Below, one piece after another: positions 1-6,854 of a stretch of 13,669 nt of DNA. Source of the stretch: Devosia sp. (lineage in GTDB: Bacteria > Pseudomonadota > Alphaproteobacteria > Rhizobiales > Devosiaceae). The stretch is from the NCBI GenBank assembly GCA_028290685.1, contig JAQGJI010000006.1, positions 1-13,669 of the forward strand, in the 5' to 3' direction. A program made the position numbers and the translations under genes. Under the pieces are notes generated by a model, which worked only from the letters and a program-made list of their open reading frames with translations, was not told the origin of the DNA and searched no databases. The stretch's first letter is position 1. Every line of letters starts with the position of its first letter.

Positions 1-1040
1 TTGAGCGCCATCAGCTCGCCCTCGCCCGACAGCACCGGACCTTCATCCTCGGTCCCGGGCACCTCATCGGGCACCACGAACATGTTCTCGCGATACTTGC
101 CCCAATGGCCCGACTGCTCCCAGAACTTGGAGCTCATCAGCTGCGGCGTTTTCACTTCCACATAGCCGGACTCGTTAAGACGGCGGCGAATATACGCCTC
201 CATCTGGTTGTAGAGCACATAGCCTTTCGGGTGCCAGAATACCGACCCCTGCGCCTCGGGCTGGAAGTGGTAAAGGTCCATCTCCTGCCCGATCTTGCGA
301 TGGTCGCGCTTCTCGGCCTCTTCCACCATGTGCAGATACGCGTCGAGCTCTTCCTTGGTCGCAAAGGCCGTGCCGTAGATACGGCTCAGCACCGGATTGT
401 TGCTGTCCCCGCGCCAATAGGCGCCGGCAACCTTGGTCAGCTTGAACGCCGAACCAACGTCCTTGACCGTGCGCATATGCGGGCCGCGGCACAGGTCGAT
501 CCACTGGCCCTGCTTGTACATCTTGAGCGACTGGTCAGCCGGAATGGCGTCCACCAGCTCGACCTTGAAGTTTTCGCCCTTGGTGCGGAAGAAGTCCTTG
601 GCCTGGTCGCGCGTCCAGATTTCCTTGGTGAACGCCGCACCCCGGTCGATGATCTCGGCCATCTTTTTCTCGATGACCGGAAAATCCTCTTCCGAGAATG
701 GCTCGTCGCGCTTGAAATCGTAATAGAAGCCGTTCTCGATCACGGGACCGATCGTCACCTGCGTGCCGGGCCATAGCTCCTGCACGGCTTCGGCCAGCAC
801 GTGTGCCGTGTCGTGACGGATCAGCTCCAGCACGTCCTTGGAGCCACTGTCGCGCGTCACGAACTCGATCCGGCCATCGGCCTCCAGCCCATCGCTAAGA
901 TCGCTGAGAACGCCGTTCCAGCGCATCGCCACGGTCTTCTTGGCCAGTGACTTGGAGATACCCTCGACGATGGTGGTCCCGGTGGTGCCACGCGCATAGT
1001 CGCGAGCTGCACCGTCAGGAAACGTCACCTTGATCGTCAT
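1..1040 (-). CDS. thrS: Threonyl-tRNA synthetase, N-terminal part (3' end outside window)
   Basis: Class II aminoacyl-tRNA synthetase that charges tRNA(Thr) with threonine in the cytoplasm. About 346 residues are visible. A full-length ThrRS has roughly 640-670, so the rest of the catalytic core and the anticodon-binding domain lie beyond base 1. Residues 1-62 look like the ubiquitin-fold TGS domain. Residues about 65-230 are the SAD/editing domain, with the metal-type motif H76-x3-H80 (HDTAH) and C184-x3-H188 (CRGPH), almost the numbering of the E. coli editing site. From about residue 265 the catalytic domain begins (GSVFWHPKG). The ATG at 1040 is preceded by GGAG eight bases upstream. It is probably the last gene of the operon with the NifU-like scaffold and yidD, 73 bases after yidD. 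No leader attenuator is visible. Identification is secure. Confidence 0.96.
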   Translation of the reverse strand, partial: MTIKVTFPDGAARDYARGTTGTTIVEGISKSLAKKTVAMRWNGVLSDLSDGLEADGRIEFVTRDSGSKDVLELIRHDTAHVLAEAVQELWPGTQVTIGPVIENGFYYDFKRDEPFSEEDFPVIEKKMAEIIDRGAAFTKEIWTRDQAKDFFRTKGENFKVELVDAIPADQSLKMYKQGQWIDLCRGPHMRTVKDVGSAFKLTKVAGAYWRGDSNNPVLSRIYGTAFATKEELDAYLHMVEEAEKRDHRKIGQEMDLYHFQPEAQGSVFWHPKGYVLYNQMEAYIRRRLNESGYVEVKTPQLMSSKFWEQSGHWGKYRENMFVVPDEVPGTEDEGPVLSGEGELMAL

Positions 1041-1113
1041 TTTAGGATCTCCAGAAATGGGGGCCATTGCCGCGTTTGTCGCAGCAAGCGCGCCTGTCTA
1101 GCATGATTGATGA

Positions 1114-1425
1114 TTATTTCCAGCGCCCATACGACCATGGCGCATACCAGCGGGCATCCTGCGGTACCGCGTCGGGCACCGGATCATAGCCATGCGTGCC
1201 GCCGGGCCGGCATCGGATGAACCGGGCCAGTCCCATCCACCCGCCGGGCCAGAACCCGAATGTCCAGATCGCCGTGCTGGTATATTCCGAGCACGTCGGC
1301 AAGTGCCGGCAGGTCCGGCCGGCGAAAGCGGACAGCGTGTAGCGATAGATCGTGATCAGCAGCACCGCCGCAATCTTGAACGGCAGGTCAACGGCCCGCC
1401 ACACTAGAGTACTGACTCGATGCAT
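1114..1425 (-). CDS. yidD: Membrane protein insertion efficiency factor YidD
   Basis: A 103-residue protein of the YidD family (UPF0161). These small, usually membrane-associated proteins are linked to YidC-dependent inner-membrane protein insertion. Family marks visible are an amphipathic N-terminal stretch (residues about 10-30), the PTCSEY motif around C46, and a CRPGG..GYDPVP tail motif near residues 72-83. The start ATG overlaps the stop of the upstream scaffold gene as TGATG, so translation is probably coupled. In gammaproteobacteria yidD sits between rnpA and yidC. Here it lies between a NifU-like gene and thrS, an order I recall from other Hyphomicrobiales (from memory, unchecked). 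No frameshift or missing motif is seen. Confidence 0.93.
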   Translation of the reverse strand: MHRVSTLVWRAVDLPFKIAAVLLITIYRYTLSAFAGRTCRHLPTCSEYTSTAIWTFGFWPGGWMGLARFIRCRPGGTHGYDPVPDAVPQDARWYAPWSYGRWK

Positions 1426-1877
1426 CAGCCCTGGCTTGCAACTGCCTGGCCGGACTCGATCTTTTCCAGCGCCTCAACCACAGCCTCAAACACCAGCAAG
1501 GTCGAGCCATGCCGTGCCTTATAGTCGCGCACAGGCTCGAGATACGCCAAATCGGCCCACTTCCCGTCCGGCGGCGCCCCATCCTCTTTGAGCATGGCGC
1601 GCATCTGATTGCTCATTCGCCGAAATTCGCCCACTGGGGTTCCCACAATCTCCCGAGCCACCACCGCAGCCGACGTCTGCCCCAGTGCGCAGGCGGAAAG
1701 ATGGTGTCCGTACTCGGTGATCACCCCGTCGCGAACCACGATGTCCACTTCGACCAGCGACCCGCAGACCCGGCTGACTTTGCGGGCACTGGCGTCGGGC
1801 GCGGCAAGCCGGGGGGGCTGCACGGCGTTTGCCGCAAGCTCCAATATTTTCTCGGAATAGAGGTCGCCAATGTCCAT
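1425..1877 (-). CDS. NifU/IscU-like iron-sulfur cluster assembly scaffold protein
   Basis: A 150-residue cytoplasmic protein resembling the NifU N-terminal/IscU fold, which assembles and transfers Fe-S clusters. Two of the usual ligand cysteines are recognisable: C38 in a VCGS context and C63 in SACALGQ. The third IscU cysteine position appears to be occupied by H123 (YKARHGS). As I remember alphaproteobacterial homologues, that histidine is usual in this subfamily, so it need not be a defect. It is the first gene of the operon, overlapping yidD by one base, with a sigma70-like promoter about 45-70 bases upstream. The ATG at 1877 has no strong Shine-Dalgarno sequence, so the start is less certain than the family. 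The client protein is unknown. Confidence 0.88.
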   Translation of the reverse strand: MDIGDLYSEKILELAANAVQPPRLAAPDASARKVSRVCGSLVEVDIVVRDGVITEYGHHLSACALGQTSAAVVAREIVGTPVGEFRRMSNQMRAMLKEDGAPPDGKWADLAYLEPVRDYKARHGSTLLVFEAVVEALEKIESGQAVASQG

Positions 1878-1920
1878 TGATCAAACAATTCTGTTGCTTG
1901 CTGAGCTTTCACCCTGCGCT

Positions 1921-1949
1921 TATATAGTCCCTTGACGGGGCAATGTCAG
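1921..1949 (-). promoter_or_regulatory. Sigma70-type promoter for the scaffold-yidD-thrS operon
   Basis: Read on the minus strand there is CTGACA (1949-1944), a 17-base spacer and TATATA (1926-1921), close to the TTGACA-N17-TATAAT consensus. Transcription would start near 1914, giving a leader of about 37 bases before the ATG at 1877. The position, directly ahead of the first gene of the operon, supports the call. It is a motif match only. Confidence 0.55.
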
Positions 1950-2004
1950 GGTTGCCACACACGCTGGTCCAAAATCGCTGCGACAGCGTAGATTGGTCTC
2001 GCTT

Positions 2005-2011
2005 AAAGGAG
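2005..2011 (+). promoter_or_regulatory. Ribosome binding site deciding the folE start
   Basis: AAAGGAG lies eight bases before the ATG at 2020. This favours that ATG over the in-frame TTG at 1993, which has no comparable site and would add nine unlikely residues. Confidence 0.7.
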
Positions 2012-2019
2012 CCCACCTC

Positions 2020-2643
2020 ATGGATGCCTGCGCCAAGCCACTCGGCACCCTTTCAACGTCCACCGCGATCTACCCCCGGCCAACCCGTGACGAAGCCGAG
2101 GCGGCCGTTCGCACGCTTTTGGCATGGGCCGGAGATGATCCGACACGGGAGGGACTGCTCGAGACACCTGCTCGCGTCGCGCGTGCCTATGGCGAATTTT
2201 TTGCCGGCTATGATCAGGACGCCAAGACGATCTTGTCCAAGACCTTCAAGGAGGTCGGGGGCTACGACGATATCGTCCTGGTTCGCGATATCCCGTTCAG
2301 CTCTCATTGCGAACATCATATGGTGCCGTTTGTCGGCAAGGCCCATATTGCTTATCTGCCCCATGACGGTGTGGTCGGGCTCTCCAAACTCGCCCGCCTT
2401 GTTGAGGTCTATTCAAGACGCTTGCAAACCCAGGAAAACCTGACCACCCAGATCATCGAGGCGATCAACGAACACCTTGGGCCCCGTGGCGCCGCGGTGA
2501 TGCTGGAGGCCGAGCACATGTGCATGTCGATGCGCGGCGTGCGCGCCCATGGCGCTGCCACCATCACCCATCGTTTCACTGGTCTTTTTGCCGAGGAACG
2601 CAGCGAGCAGGATCGATTCTACGCCCTGGTCGGGCGGCGCTGA
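2020..2643 (+). CDS. folE: GTP cyclohydrolase I
   Basis: A 207-residue cytoplasmic enzyme that converts GTP to 7,8-dihydroneopterin triphosphate, the first step of tetrahydrofolate (and pterin) synthesis. It belongs to the zinc-dependent type IA family. The zinc-binding SHCEHH motif gives C97, H99 and H100, and the second cysteine C168 lies in [11 protein letters not shown]. Other core motifs are TPxRVA near residue 49, [11 protein letters not shown] near 119-129 and the QENLT stretch near 138-142. Length is typical of the family. A start at 2020 fits the strong AAAGGAG site. It is divergent from the NifU-like gene across 142 bases and is followed after 73 bases by hisI. I did not find a convincing promoter for folE in the divergent gap. 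A five-base dyad, CGCTG-cga-CAGCG at 1976-1988, lies in its leader. Confidence 0.96.
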   Translation: MDACAKPLGTLSTSTAIYPRPTRDEAEAAVRTLLAWAGDDPTREGLLETPARVARAYGEFFAGYDQDAKTILSKTFKEVGGYDDIVLVRDIPFSSHCEHHMVPFVGKAHIAYLPHDGVVGLSKLARLVEVYSRRLQTQENLTTQIIEAINEHLGPRGAAVMLEAEHMCMSMRGVRAHGAATITHRFTGLFAEERSEQDRFYALVGRR

Positions 2644-2716
2644 GCGCCACCACCGGTCGCGACGCGCTCGGCTTTAGGCACTGGATGAAACCGGTTCCCG
2701 GCGCTAAACATGCGCC

Positions 2717-3178
2717 ATGACCATCCATTTCTCCGATCCCAGCGCTCTGGACCACGACCAGTTGGAAGAAGGCACGGCCTTCGCCCCCCGCTTTGACGCA
2801 GCAGGGCTGGTGACAGTTGTCACCATCGAAGCGCGCACCAACAAAGTGCTCATGCTCGCGCACATGAATGCCGAGGCCCTCTCGCTCACCTTGCAGACCG
2901 GTATCGCCCATTACTGGTCCCGCTCCCGCGGCAAGCTATGGAAAAAGGGCGAGACCTCGGGTGAGTTGCAGGAAGTTGTCGAACTGCGCACCGATTGCGA
3001 TCAGGACGCTGTTGTGCTGACGGTGAACCAGACCGGCCGCGGGGCTGCCTGCCATACCGGGCGCGAATCCTGTTTTTACCGCCGGGTGCTCGTCAGGGAT
3101 GGCAATGCGCTGCTCGAAGACACGGGCCTGCCCAGGCTGTTCGACCCGGCTTCGGTCTACAAAGCCCCGGGCAGTTGA
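2717..3178 (+). CDS. hisI: Phosphoribosyl-AMP cyclohydrolase
   Basis: A 153-residue cytoplasmic enzyme that opens the adenine ring of PR-AMP to give ProFAR, the third step of histidine synthesis. The motifs are clear: MLAHMN (47-51), YWSRSR (66-71), LWKKGETSG (74-82), the metal-binding DCDQD (D93, C94, D95, D97) and [12 protein letters not shown] with C112 and C119. It is the stand-alone cyclohydrolase. There is no fused HisE pyrophosphohydrolase domain, so PR-ATP must be processed by a separate protein elsewhere. The N-terminus, about 25 residues before the core, is slightly extended. The ATG at 2717 has no strong ribosome site, and translation may depend on the upstream folE transcript. It converges on the rhomboid gene with only 25 bases between them. 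Confidence 0.96.
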   Translation: MTIHFSDPSALDHDQLEEGTAFAPRFDAAGLVTVVTIEARTNKVLMLAHMNAEALSLTLQTGIAHYWSRSRGKLWKKGETSGELQEVVELRTDCDQDAVVLTVNQTGRGAACHTGRESCFYRRVLVRDGNALLEDTGLPRLFDPASVYKAPGS

Positions 3179-3203
3179 AGGCACCGCATTTCCCCGCGCG
3201 CGC

Positions 3204-3938
3204 CTAGCTCCGGCGCTCGAACAACCCGACCATCAGAAGGCCGGCGAAGAAGCCGCCCAGATGTGCCTGCCAGGCAATGAATATCTGGTTGCCGGTCAGC
3301 AGCGGAAACAGCGGCACGGCGGCGTTCAATACCACCCAGATGAAAACAAAGAACCGCGCCCGGGAATCGCGCATCATGTCGCCAAAGCTCGCCAGCTTGC
3401 GCCCGAGCATGACGCGCTGCCCTGTGTCGGGGTGCGTCCCCACAATGACGGGCTGAAAGATAAACCGGGTTGCAGCCCCGGTCAGCCCGGCCACGCCACC
3501 CGACGCACCGATAAGGTAGGACCCGGTGTAAAGCGAGGTTGCCGCGAACAAAGCCGCTCCCGCAGCGGCCGACAACCCGAACAGCGCCAGCATCGGCCCT
3601 GAACCATAGCGCCGCGCCAGCGGGGTCGCAAAAATCGCAAACCACGCCACGTTGACCAGGAGATGATCCCAACCGCCGTGCAGCAGAGCATGGGTAAACG
3701 GCGTCCACAGCAGCGGTATGCCAAGGGAGATGTCATCGAACGCCGCAACGATTCGCAGCGGCTGGAACGCCCCGTAAAATACCAGCATTAACTTAGCGTG
3801 TTCGTTAAACACCAGGGTTGATAGAAGGTGAATAGCCACCAGGACCCCGACCACCGCCGTAACCGCCCCGGGCAGCAGAAAAATCGGCTCACGCACGGCA
3901 GGATCGGGCTTTTCCGGCATCGGCTCTTGTTCACGCAT
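3204..3938 (-). CDS. Rhomboid-family intramembrane serine protease
   Basis: A 244-residue polytopic inner-membrane protein. Rhomboids cut substrate transmembrane helices with a Ser-His dyad inside the membrane. The catalytic pair is visible: S146 in GASGGVAG and H226 in AHLGG. The oxyanion-region motif H92-x3-N96 (DHLLVN) precedes them. About six hydrophobic helices can be drawn: 20-42, 80-104, 113-135, 140-162, 196-214 and 222-240. A hydrophilic loop of about 30 residues lies between helices 4 and 5. The ATG at 3938 is preceded by GGAG at seven bases and is preferred to an in-frame GTG at 3989 that has no ribosome site. It is convergent with hisI and divergent from the PAS gene. The substrate is unknown, as for most bacterial rhomboids. 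Confidence 0.9.
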   Translation of the reverse strand: MREQEPMPEKPDPAVREPIFLLPGAVTAVVGVLVAIHLLSTLVFNEHAKLMLVFYGAFQPLRIVAAFDDISLGIPLLWTPFTHALLHGGWDHLLVNVAWFAIFATPLARRYGSGPMLALFGLSAAAGAALFAATSLYTGSYLIGASGGVAGLTGAATRFIFQPVIVGTHPDTGQRVMLGRKLASFGDMMRDSRARFFVFIWVVLNAAVPLFPLLTGNQIFIAWQAHLGGFFAGLLMVGLFERRS

Positions 3939-3962
3939 CACTTCGCTCCAACACGCTGACAG

Positions 3963-3979
3963 GCTGCGGCTTACGCAGC
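3963..3979. repeat. Six-base inverted repeat between rhomboid and PAS genes
   Basis: GCTGCG-gctta-CGCAGC forms a six-pair stem with a five-base loop, about 25 bases upstream of the rhomboid ATG. It could be a regulator site or a hairpin in the rhomboid leader. No run of T follows on either strand, so it does not resemble a terminator. Confidence 0.3.
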
Positions 3980-4010
3980 TCTTTTCCACATTGGGACACC
4001 AGCGTTAACC

Positions 4011-4025
4011 TTAACTATTCTTTAA
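4011..4025 (+). promoter_or_regulatory. CtrA-like box (TTAA-N7-TTAA)
   Basis: TTAA at 4011-4014, seven bases, then TTAA at 4022-4025 match the spacing of the alphaproteobacterial cell-cycle regulator CtrA. A further TTAA is at 4005-4008. The box sits in the divergent gap, 93 bases before the PAS gene start and 73 bases before the rhomboid start. AT-rich tetranucleotides of this kind are scarce in this GC-rich sequence. It is a motif match only; binding is not shown. Confidence 0.4.
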
Positions 4026-4048
4026 GGGCGCTTTTGCCCGCGCCTTTT
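4024..4048 (+). repeat. Hairpin with terminator-like T tail in the PAS gene leader
   Basis: AAGGGCGC (4024-4031) can pair with GCGCCTTT (4040-4047) over eight pairs, including one G-T, around an eight-base loop, and the right arm ends in TTTT. The same bases also form an imperfect direct repeat of CTTTTGCC with a 13-base period. It overlaps the end of the CtrA-like box and lies about 70 bases before the PAS start. No gene ends here, so an attenuator or chance is more likely than an ordinary terminator. Confidence 0.3.
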
Positions 4049-4118
4049 GCCAATGTCGATCGGCGGTTGCGGCGTTCCATGGGGGGAACGTCCGACGGTG
4101 CATCAGCGGATCACAAAT

Positions 4119-4772
4119 ATGCAAAAAACCAGCACACGCATGCTCTACGAATACTGGAACACTATTCGCGGTTCGCGTAGCGCGCCTGAACGCAAGGACA
4201 TTGATCCCACAAAAATCCGCGAGTCGCTGGCCAATACTTTCATCCTCGAGCTTGATGAAGGCGACGGCTTCTCCTTCCGCCTTGCCGGATCCCATCTGTG
4301 CACCAGCTACTGCCGCGAACTCAAGGGCCGCTCGTTTTCCGCACTCTGGCACGAGCGCGACGTCGATGCCATGGAGACCCTCGTCCGCGCGGTAACCGAA
4401 GATCATGGTGTTGCCCTGGTCACCTTCCAGGGAACGACTGCGCTTCAGACCAAGGTCAGCTTTGAAACCATCCTGATGCCGCTGCGCCATAACGGCTCGA
4501 CGCATACGCGCCTGCTCGGCGCCATGACTGCTCTGGAAGAGCCCTATTGGCTTGGCGTACAGCCTATCATGGAACAGCGTATCACCGGCCTGCGCCTGAT
4601 CTGGCCCGACGATCTGGAGTATCAGGACAGCGCCCGGGAAATCGCCACCAGGGCTGTCAACGAGGTCGAGTTCAGCGGCAGCGCGATGCCCATGGGAACG
4701 CCTGCCACCGTTTACGGCCGCAGCGCCCGGCGGTATGCCCATCTTGCCGTTATCGATGGTGGGCGTGTTTAA
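4119..4772 (+). CDS. PAS-domain protein of the PAS_5 type
   Basis: A 217-residue soluble protein with no signal peptide or membrane segment. The N-terminal signature LYEYWNTIRGSR..PERKDIDP (residues 9-30) and FSFRLAGS..C..YCRELKGRSF (51-73) match my memory of alphaproteobacterial single-PAS proteins of the PAS_5 type (Pfam PF07310, recalled, not searched). The PAS core spans about residues 32-145. The remaining 70 residues have no recognised output domain, so it probably acts through protein partners. C61 and C65 lie inside the core, and no ligand can be inferred. The start at 4119 is chosen because the conserved signature begins just after it. Upstream ATG 4053 lacks a ribosome site, and the site for 4119 (AGCGGA) is itself weak. 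It leads the plus-strand group with the PilZ gene and follows a CtrA-like box. Confidence 0.78.
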   Translation: MQKTSTRMLYEYWNTIRGSRSAPERKDIDPTKIRESLANTFILELDEGDGFSFRLAGSHLCTSYCRELKGRSFSALWHERDVDAMETLVRAVTEDHGVALVTFQGTTALQTKVSFETILMPLRHNGSTHTRLLGAMTALEEPYWLGVQPIMEQRITGLRLIWPDDLEYQDSAREIATRAVNEVEFSGSAMPMGTPATVYGRSARRYAHLAVIDGGRV

Positions 4773-4868
4773 GCAGAGCCCTGCCCGGGTTCCGCAATTT
4801 GACTGAAGCTTGCAGCGTTGTACTCATGTTGAATTAACCAACTCCCGCTAGTTTGATGAGGAAACATC

Positions 4869-5519
4869 ATGCTCGGCGGTCCGGCAATGCTCAGCGACGA
4901 TCTCCCCTCCCCGCGATTCATTGCCCCGGCACGCACCCGCGCCGATAGCGCCAAGTTTCAGCGCGTCAGGGTGTCGGTCCTGGGGCGCTACATGCTAGCC
5001 GACCGCCGCGAGTTCCCGTGCCAGGTTCTGGAAATGTCACCGGGCGACGCCTTGGTCGTTGCTCCGGTAGCAGGCGTCCTGGGAGAAAAGATCATCGCCT
5101 ATATCGATCATGTCGGTCGCATAGAGGGCACCATTGTCCGCCAGGCCGAAGGCGGGTTTTTGATGGATATCGCCGCCTCGCCCCGCAAACGGGACAAAAT
5201 GGCGGCCCAGCTTACCTGGCTCACCAACAAGGACCTCCTGAACCTGCCCGAAGACCGGCGCCATGAACGTGTGGTTCCCGATATCCGGCACTCGACCGTG
5301 GTGCTGGAAGACGGCCGGCGCTACAATTGCAAGATCATCGATATTTCGCTGTCTGGCGCCGCGATCGAACTCGACGTGCGCCCGGCAATGGGAACGCCGG
5401 TGACTTTGGGCCGGATGCGCGCCAGGGTGATCCGTCACTTTCCCAATGGCGTCGGCGTCGAGTTCGCCTCGTCCCAGGAAATGCTCACGGTCGTGCAGCA
5501 GAACCTGCGCATGAACTGA
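4869..5519 (+). CDS. Tandem PilZ-domain protein, probable c-di-GMP receptor
   Basis: A 216-residue soluble protein. The C-terminal half (about 125-216) is a canonical PilZ domain with both nucleotide-binding motifs: RxxxR at R130-R134 (RRHER) and DxSxxG at D158, S160, G163 (DISLSG). PilZ domains bind cyclic di-GMP and alter motility, adhesion or envelope processes through partner proteins. The N-terminal half (about 28-110) looks like a second, degenerate PilZ barrel: it has basic residues RVR (32-34) and EMSPGDA (55-61) where the second motif should be, so it probably does not bind c-di-GMP. The ATG at 4869 has a good ribosome site (GAGGAAA, about six bases upstream). There are 96 bases after the PAS gene, containing a possible weak promoter (TTGACT at 4799, TACTCA at 4821) and one TTAACC half-box. 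The output partner is unknown. Confidence 0.85.
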   Translation: MLGGPAMLSDDLPSPRFIAPARTRADSAKFQRVRVSVLGRYMLADRREFPCQVLEMSPGDALVVAPVAGVLGEKIIAYIDHVGRIEGTIVRQAEGGFLMDIAASPRKRDKMAAQLTWLTNKDLLNLPEDRRHERVVPDIRHSTVVLEDGRRYNCKIIDISLSGAAIELDVRPAMGTPVTLGRMRARVIRHFPNGVGVEFASSQEMLTVVQQNLRMN

Positions 5520-5571
5520 TCCGAGGAAAACCTGTGGCTGTCCAGTTTCATGCTTCCATGACAGTCCAGTG

Positions 5572-6084
5572 ATGAACCGCCCGAGAGCCTCTCTCCTCGC
5601 CGCGATGTTCGTGTTGTTCGGTGTGCCACATTGGAGCTATGCCGATGGCAGGGCCGAGTGGTCCGACTATGCCTGGCAGAAGATTGAAATCAGCAGCTGC
5701 ATTGGCTCGCCCGCCACGCTGGCGTGCCCGCTCTATCATCAGAAATGGGATTGGAAGCGCAACCAGTGGGTCGACATCACCGTGCGGCTCGATCCCTCTG
5801 CCGGCCGGGTCTGGCTGACCCAGCGTCTGACCAATTCTGACAACAACGACCAGGACTTTGTGTGTGTGACCGCCCTCATCGTCGATGCGGAAGGCCGGGA
5901 TCTCATCGCCCACCACCAGAACTGGCACATTTCATCGGCTGAAACGATCGAAAAGAGCTTCACCTATGAATCGGTCGCGCTGGACAGCGCGCAGACCATC
6001 CATATCGGCTCCAAGCAATGCCGCGCTGGTGGCTCCCAGGACGATGCCACCTACGCCCGCGTGCTGGCCGATATCGCGAACTGA
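5572..6084 (+). CDS. Exported protein of unknown function with four cysteines
   Basis: I do not recognise this 170-residue protein. It begins with a clear Sec signal peptide: basic MNRPR, hydrophobic residues 8-20 and a likely cut after SYA at residue 24. The mature part of about 146 residues has four cysteines (C43, C52, C98, C150), which could form two disulfides in the periplasm. It is rich in tryptophan and predicted beta strand (WVDITVRLD, RVWLTQRLTN), resembling a small beta-sandwich. It has no lipobox. An in-frame GTG at 5569 is an alternative start. The ribosome site is poor, so translation may depend on the PilZ transcript 52 bases upstream. A small inverted repeat, TCATG-cttc-CATGA, at 5548-5561 lies just before the start. 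Composition and neighbours support a real gene. Confidence 0.75.
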   Translation: MNRPRASLLAAMFVLFGVPHWSYADGRAEWSDYAWQKIEISSCIGSPATLACPLYHQKWDWKRNQWVDITVRLDPSAGRVWLTQRLTNSDNNDQDFVCVTALIVDAEGRDLIAHHQNWHISSAETIEKSFTYESVALDSAQTIHIGSKQCRAGGSQDDATYARVLADIAN

Positions 6085-6132
6085 CGGCGGCGACCGCATG
6101 CTTAACGAGCCCCGAATCCAACCGATAAAACA

Positions 6133-6160
6133 CGCATAAAAACTGCTTGGTGTTTTTGCG
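6133..6160. repeat. A/T-rich inverted repeat upstream of the BTLCP gene
   Basis: CGC-at-AAAAAC (6133-6143) pairs with GTTTTT-GCG (6152-6160) around an eight-base loop, with a two-base bulge. It stands out in GC-rich DNA. It could end transcription of the preceding exported-protein gene or be a protein-binding site. Eight bases further is a perfect ten-base palindrome, AAGCCGGCTT (6169-6178), 34 bases before the next ATG. Confidence 0.35.
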
Positions 6161-6211
6161 ACCCGCCTAAGCCGGCTTCTCTAACTTGGTCTCCATCAGG
6201 GAGATCAAGCC

Positions 6212-6841
6212 ATGTTTGCACACAAAAAGGGATGGGGAGCACTGCTCGGCGCGCTGTTGACGCTGCTGGTCGCCCCCGCAGCGGCCCAGGTGATCGACAC
6301 CACCAATGTCGCCTTTGTGCAGACGCTGAGCACCACAACCAGCATCCCCGTGGGACATGCCGAGTTCTGCACCACACGCCCTGCTGAATGCCGCGCCAGC
6401 AGCAATCCTGTCGCTGTCATGCCACTGACAGAAACCCTCTGGCAGCAGCTTCAGGCCATCAATGCGCATTACAACCAGACAATCGTTGCCGTGACCGATG
6501 ACGACCTCTATCAGGTCGCCGAGTTCTGGACCTATCCCAACGGTTATGGCGACTGTGAAGACTACGTCCTTGCCAAGCGCCGCGACCTGATCAATGCTGG
6601 CTGGCCCGCAAGCGTCCTGCTGATGTCGGTCGTCAAGCAGGGCAACGGCGAAGGCCACGCTGTCCTGCTGGTCCGCACCGACCGGGGCGATCTGGTCCTG
6701 GACAATCAGGTCGGCACCATCGACCTGTGGAGCGAGACGCCCTACAAATTCATCAAGCGCCAGTCACAAGCCGATGCTGGCAAATGGGTGGACATGATCG
6801 ACGCCCGCGACATGAACCTGATCACTGCTGCAATCAGATAG
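6212..6841 (+). CDS. Periplasmic transglutaminase-like cysteine protease (BTLCP, LapG superfamily)
   Basis: A 209-residue exported protein of the bacterial transglutaminase-like cysteine proteinase family (Pfam PF06035, MEROPS C93; names recalled). Residues 1-25 form a signal peptide (hydrophobic 9-22, cut after AAA or AAAQ). The catalytic triad is readable: C115 in YGDCEDYVLAKR, H149 in GEGHAVLLV and D164 in LVLDNQ. A C53/C60 pair could form a disulfide. The best known member, LapG, clips a surface adhesin and is held inactive by the c-di-GMP receptor LapD. No LapD or adhesin gene is in this window, so the substrate is unknown and LapG function is not claimed. The start has a strong site (AGGGAGA, about seven bases upstream). 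It is the last plus-strand gene before a two-way terminator-like hairpin. Confidence 0.88.
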   Translation: MFAHKKGWGALLGALLTLLVAPAAAQVIDTTNVAFVQTLSTTTSIPVGHAEFCTTRPAECRASSNPVAVMPLTETLWQQLQAINAHYNQTIVAVTDDDLYQVAEFWTYPNGYGDCEDYVLAKRRDLINAGWPASVLLMSVVKQGNGEGHAVLLVRTDRGDLVLDNQVGTIDLWSETPYKFIKRQSQADAGKWVDMIDARDMNLITAAIR

Positions 6842-6854
6842 TTTACCGCTTCCG

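Noticed and set aside
105..776. A 223-codon plus-strand open frame inside thrS
   Set aside because: It is antisense to a certain ThrRS coding region.
1932..1960. TTGACG on the plus strand as the folE -35 element
   Set aside because: There is no acceptable -10 at 16-18 bases (the sequence there is CCACAC). The overlapping minus-strand promoter fits much better.
1993..2019. TTG as an upstream start for folE
   Set aside because: The strong AAAGGAG site is placed correctly for the ATG at 2020, and the extra residues are not family-like.
3939..3989. GTG at 3989 as the start of the rhomboid protein
   Set aside because: There is no ribosome site, while GGAG precedes the ATG at 3938 at proper spacing.
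4011..4742. A 243-codon minus-strand open frame opposite the PAS gene
   Set aside because: No ribosome site or family resemblance. The plus-strand reading carries recognisable PAS_5-type motifs.
6212..6841. Calling the BTLCP protease LapG
   Set aside because: The family fits, but no LapD, LapA-like adhesin or type I secretion gene is present and many alphaproteobacterial members have unknown substrates.
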